Below are positions 5,302-6,042 of a stretch of DNA of 6,042 bases, one piece after another. Position 1 is the stretch's first letter, and each line of letters starts with the position of its first letter. Both the position numbers and the translations under genes were made by a program. Source of the DNA: Pseudomonadota bacterium (GTDB lineage Bacteria > Pseudomonadota > Gammaproteobacteria > Steroidobacterales > GCA-2729495); NCBI GenBank assembly GCA_030836925.1, contig JAUPLK010000109.1, positions 1 through 6,042 on the forward strand. Reading direction: 5' to 3'. The notes under the pieces are model-generated. The model made no database searches. It had not been told where the DNA came from and saw only the letters and a program-made list of their open reading frames with translations.

Positions 5302-6042
5302 TCAGTTGCCGCCAGAACCCGCCGCCCGACGATCTTCGGCAACTGCCCGCAAGGGCGCTGACTCATCGGACTCGTAAATGATATAGGGGCGCGTCTCGCC
5401 GGTGACGACTGCAGCGTCGACCACCACCTTGCGGGCATTGCGCAGCGACGGCAGGTCATACATGGTGTCGAGCAGGATGCCCTCCAGAATGGTGCGCAGT
5501 CCGCGTGCGCCGGTCTTGCGCTGCATGGCGCGCAAGGCGATCGCCCGCAGGGCGTCTTCGCGGAAGTCGAGTTCGGCGCCCTCCATCTCGAACAAACGCC
5601 GATACTGCTTGATCAGCGCATTTTTCGGCTCGACCAGGATGCTCACCAGAGCCGCCTCGTCGAGCTCGTCCAGCGTGGCAACCACCGGCAGCCGGCCGAC
5701 AAATTCCGGGATCAGGCCAAAGCGGATCAGGTCTTCGGGCTCCACATCGTTGAGCAACTCGCCGATGGGTGATTCAGCCGTGCTGCGCACGTCGGCGACA
5801 AAGCCGATGCCGCTCTTCTGCGACCGTTTCTGGATGATCTTCTCCAGACCGGCGAAGGCGCCGCCGACGATGAAGAGGATGTGCCGGGTATCGACCTGCA
5901 GGAATTCCTGCTGCGGATGCTTGCGCCCACCCTGCGGGGGCACCGAAGCCACCGTGCCCTCGATGAGCTTGAGGAGTGCCTGCTGCACGCCCTCGCCGGA
6001 CACATCGCGGGTGATCGACGGGTTGTCGGACTTGCGCGAAAT
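5302..6042 (-). CDS. clpX: ClpX, AAA+ unfoldase subunit of the ClpXP protease (5' end outside window)
   Basis: ClpX forms a hexamer that recognises tagged or damaged proteins, unfolds them with ATP and feeds them to ClpP. The window holds 246 C-terminal residues plus a TGA stop. It opens at ISRKSDNPSITRDVSGEG, just after the expected Walker B, so the zinc-binding domain and Walker A lie outside. Visible landmarks in order are the RKH pore loop (GGRKHPQQ, codons 5925-5917), the IGF loop that docks on ClpP (codons 5808-5800), GLIPEFVGRLPVVATL, and the sensor-2 motif KTGARGLR in the C-terminal small domain. The IGF loop shows this is a ClpP-partner ClpX and not HslU. The last 30 or so residues are less conserved, as is usual. 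An in-frame GTG at 6003 is internal and is not the start. Lon follows after 76 bases on the same strand. Confidence 0.99.
   Translation of the reverse strand: MSRKSDNPSITRDVSGEGVQQALLKLIEGTVASVPPQGGRKHPQQEFLQVDTRHILFIVGGAFAGLEKIIQKRSQKSGIGFVADVRSTAESPIGELLNDVEPEDLIRFGLIPEFVGRLPVVATLDELDEAALVSILVEPKNALIKQYRRLFEMEGAELDFREDALRAIALRAMQRKTGARGLRTILEGILLDTMYDLPSLRNARKVVVDAAVVTGETRPYIIYESDESAPLRAVAEDRRAAGSGGN

Noticed and set aside
6001..6003. GTG at 6003 as the start of clpX
   Set aside because: The frame stays open upstream to the window edge and encodes ISRKSDNPSITRD, which is conserved internal ClpX sequence.

Overview
The window holds a conserved gammaproteobacterial protein quality-control locus, read entirely on the minus strand. 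In transcription order (high to low coordinates) it is: the C-terminal part of clpX, complete lon, complete hupB, tRNA-Val(UAC), tRNA-Asp(GUC), and nearly all of ppiD. The order clpX-lon-hupB-ppiD is the one known from Escherichia coli and many other Gammaproteobacteria. The Lon, HupB and ClpX sequences are close to the E. coli proteins. The DNA is GC-rich and the codons strongly favour G or C at the third position, so this is not a close enterobacterium. A GC-rich gammaproteobacterium (Pseudomonas-, Chromatiales- or Xanthomonadales-like) fits, but the genus cannot be read from the sequence.

Layout: 6042-5302 is clpX (5' part outside the window). 5301-5226 is a short spacer with a hairpin and the lon ribosome binding site. 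5225-2805 is lon. 2804-2557 is a 248-base spacer with a near-consensus sigma-70 promoter and a long leader for hupB. 2556-2284 is hupB. 2283-2183 is a spacer with a GC-rich hairpin. 2182-2107 is tRNA-Val and 1999-1923 is tRNA-Asp, separated by 107 bases rich in small palindromes and three 10-base repeats. 1922-1828 contains a strong intrinsic terminator that nearly touches the ppiD ribosome binding site. 1827-1 is ppiD, cut off by the window edge shortly before its expected stop.

The genes share a theme. ClpX unfolds substrates for the ClpP protease. Lon is the other main ATP-dependent protease for damaged and regulatory proteins. HU-beta organises the nucleoid and is a known Lon substrate in E. 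coli. PpiD is a membrane-anchored periplasmic chaperone at the Sec translocon exit. The two tRNAs sit between hupB and ppiD, which are adjacent in E. coli.

I found no mobile element, CRISPR array, defence system or unknown gene, and no evidence of a new biological system. The points most worth a second look are regulatory: the terminator placed 14 bases before the ppiD start codon (with a possible anti-terminator pairing), the possible hupB-tRNA-tRNA mixed transcript, and the repeats next to the tRNA-Val 3' end.
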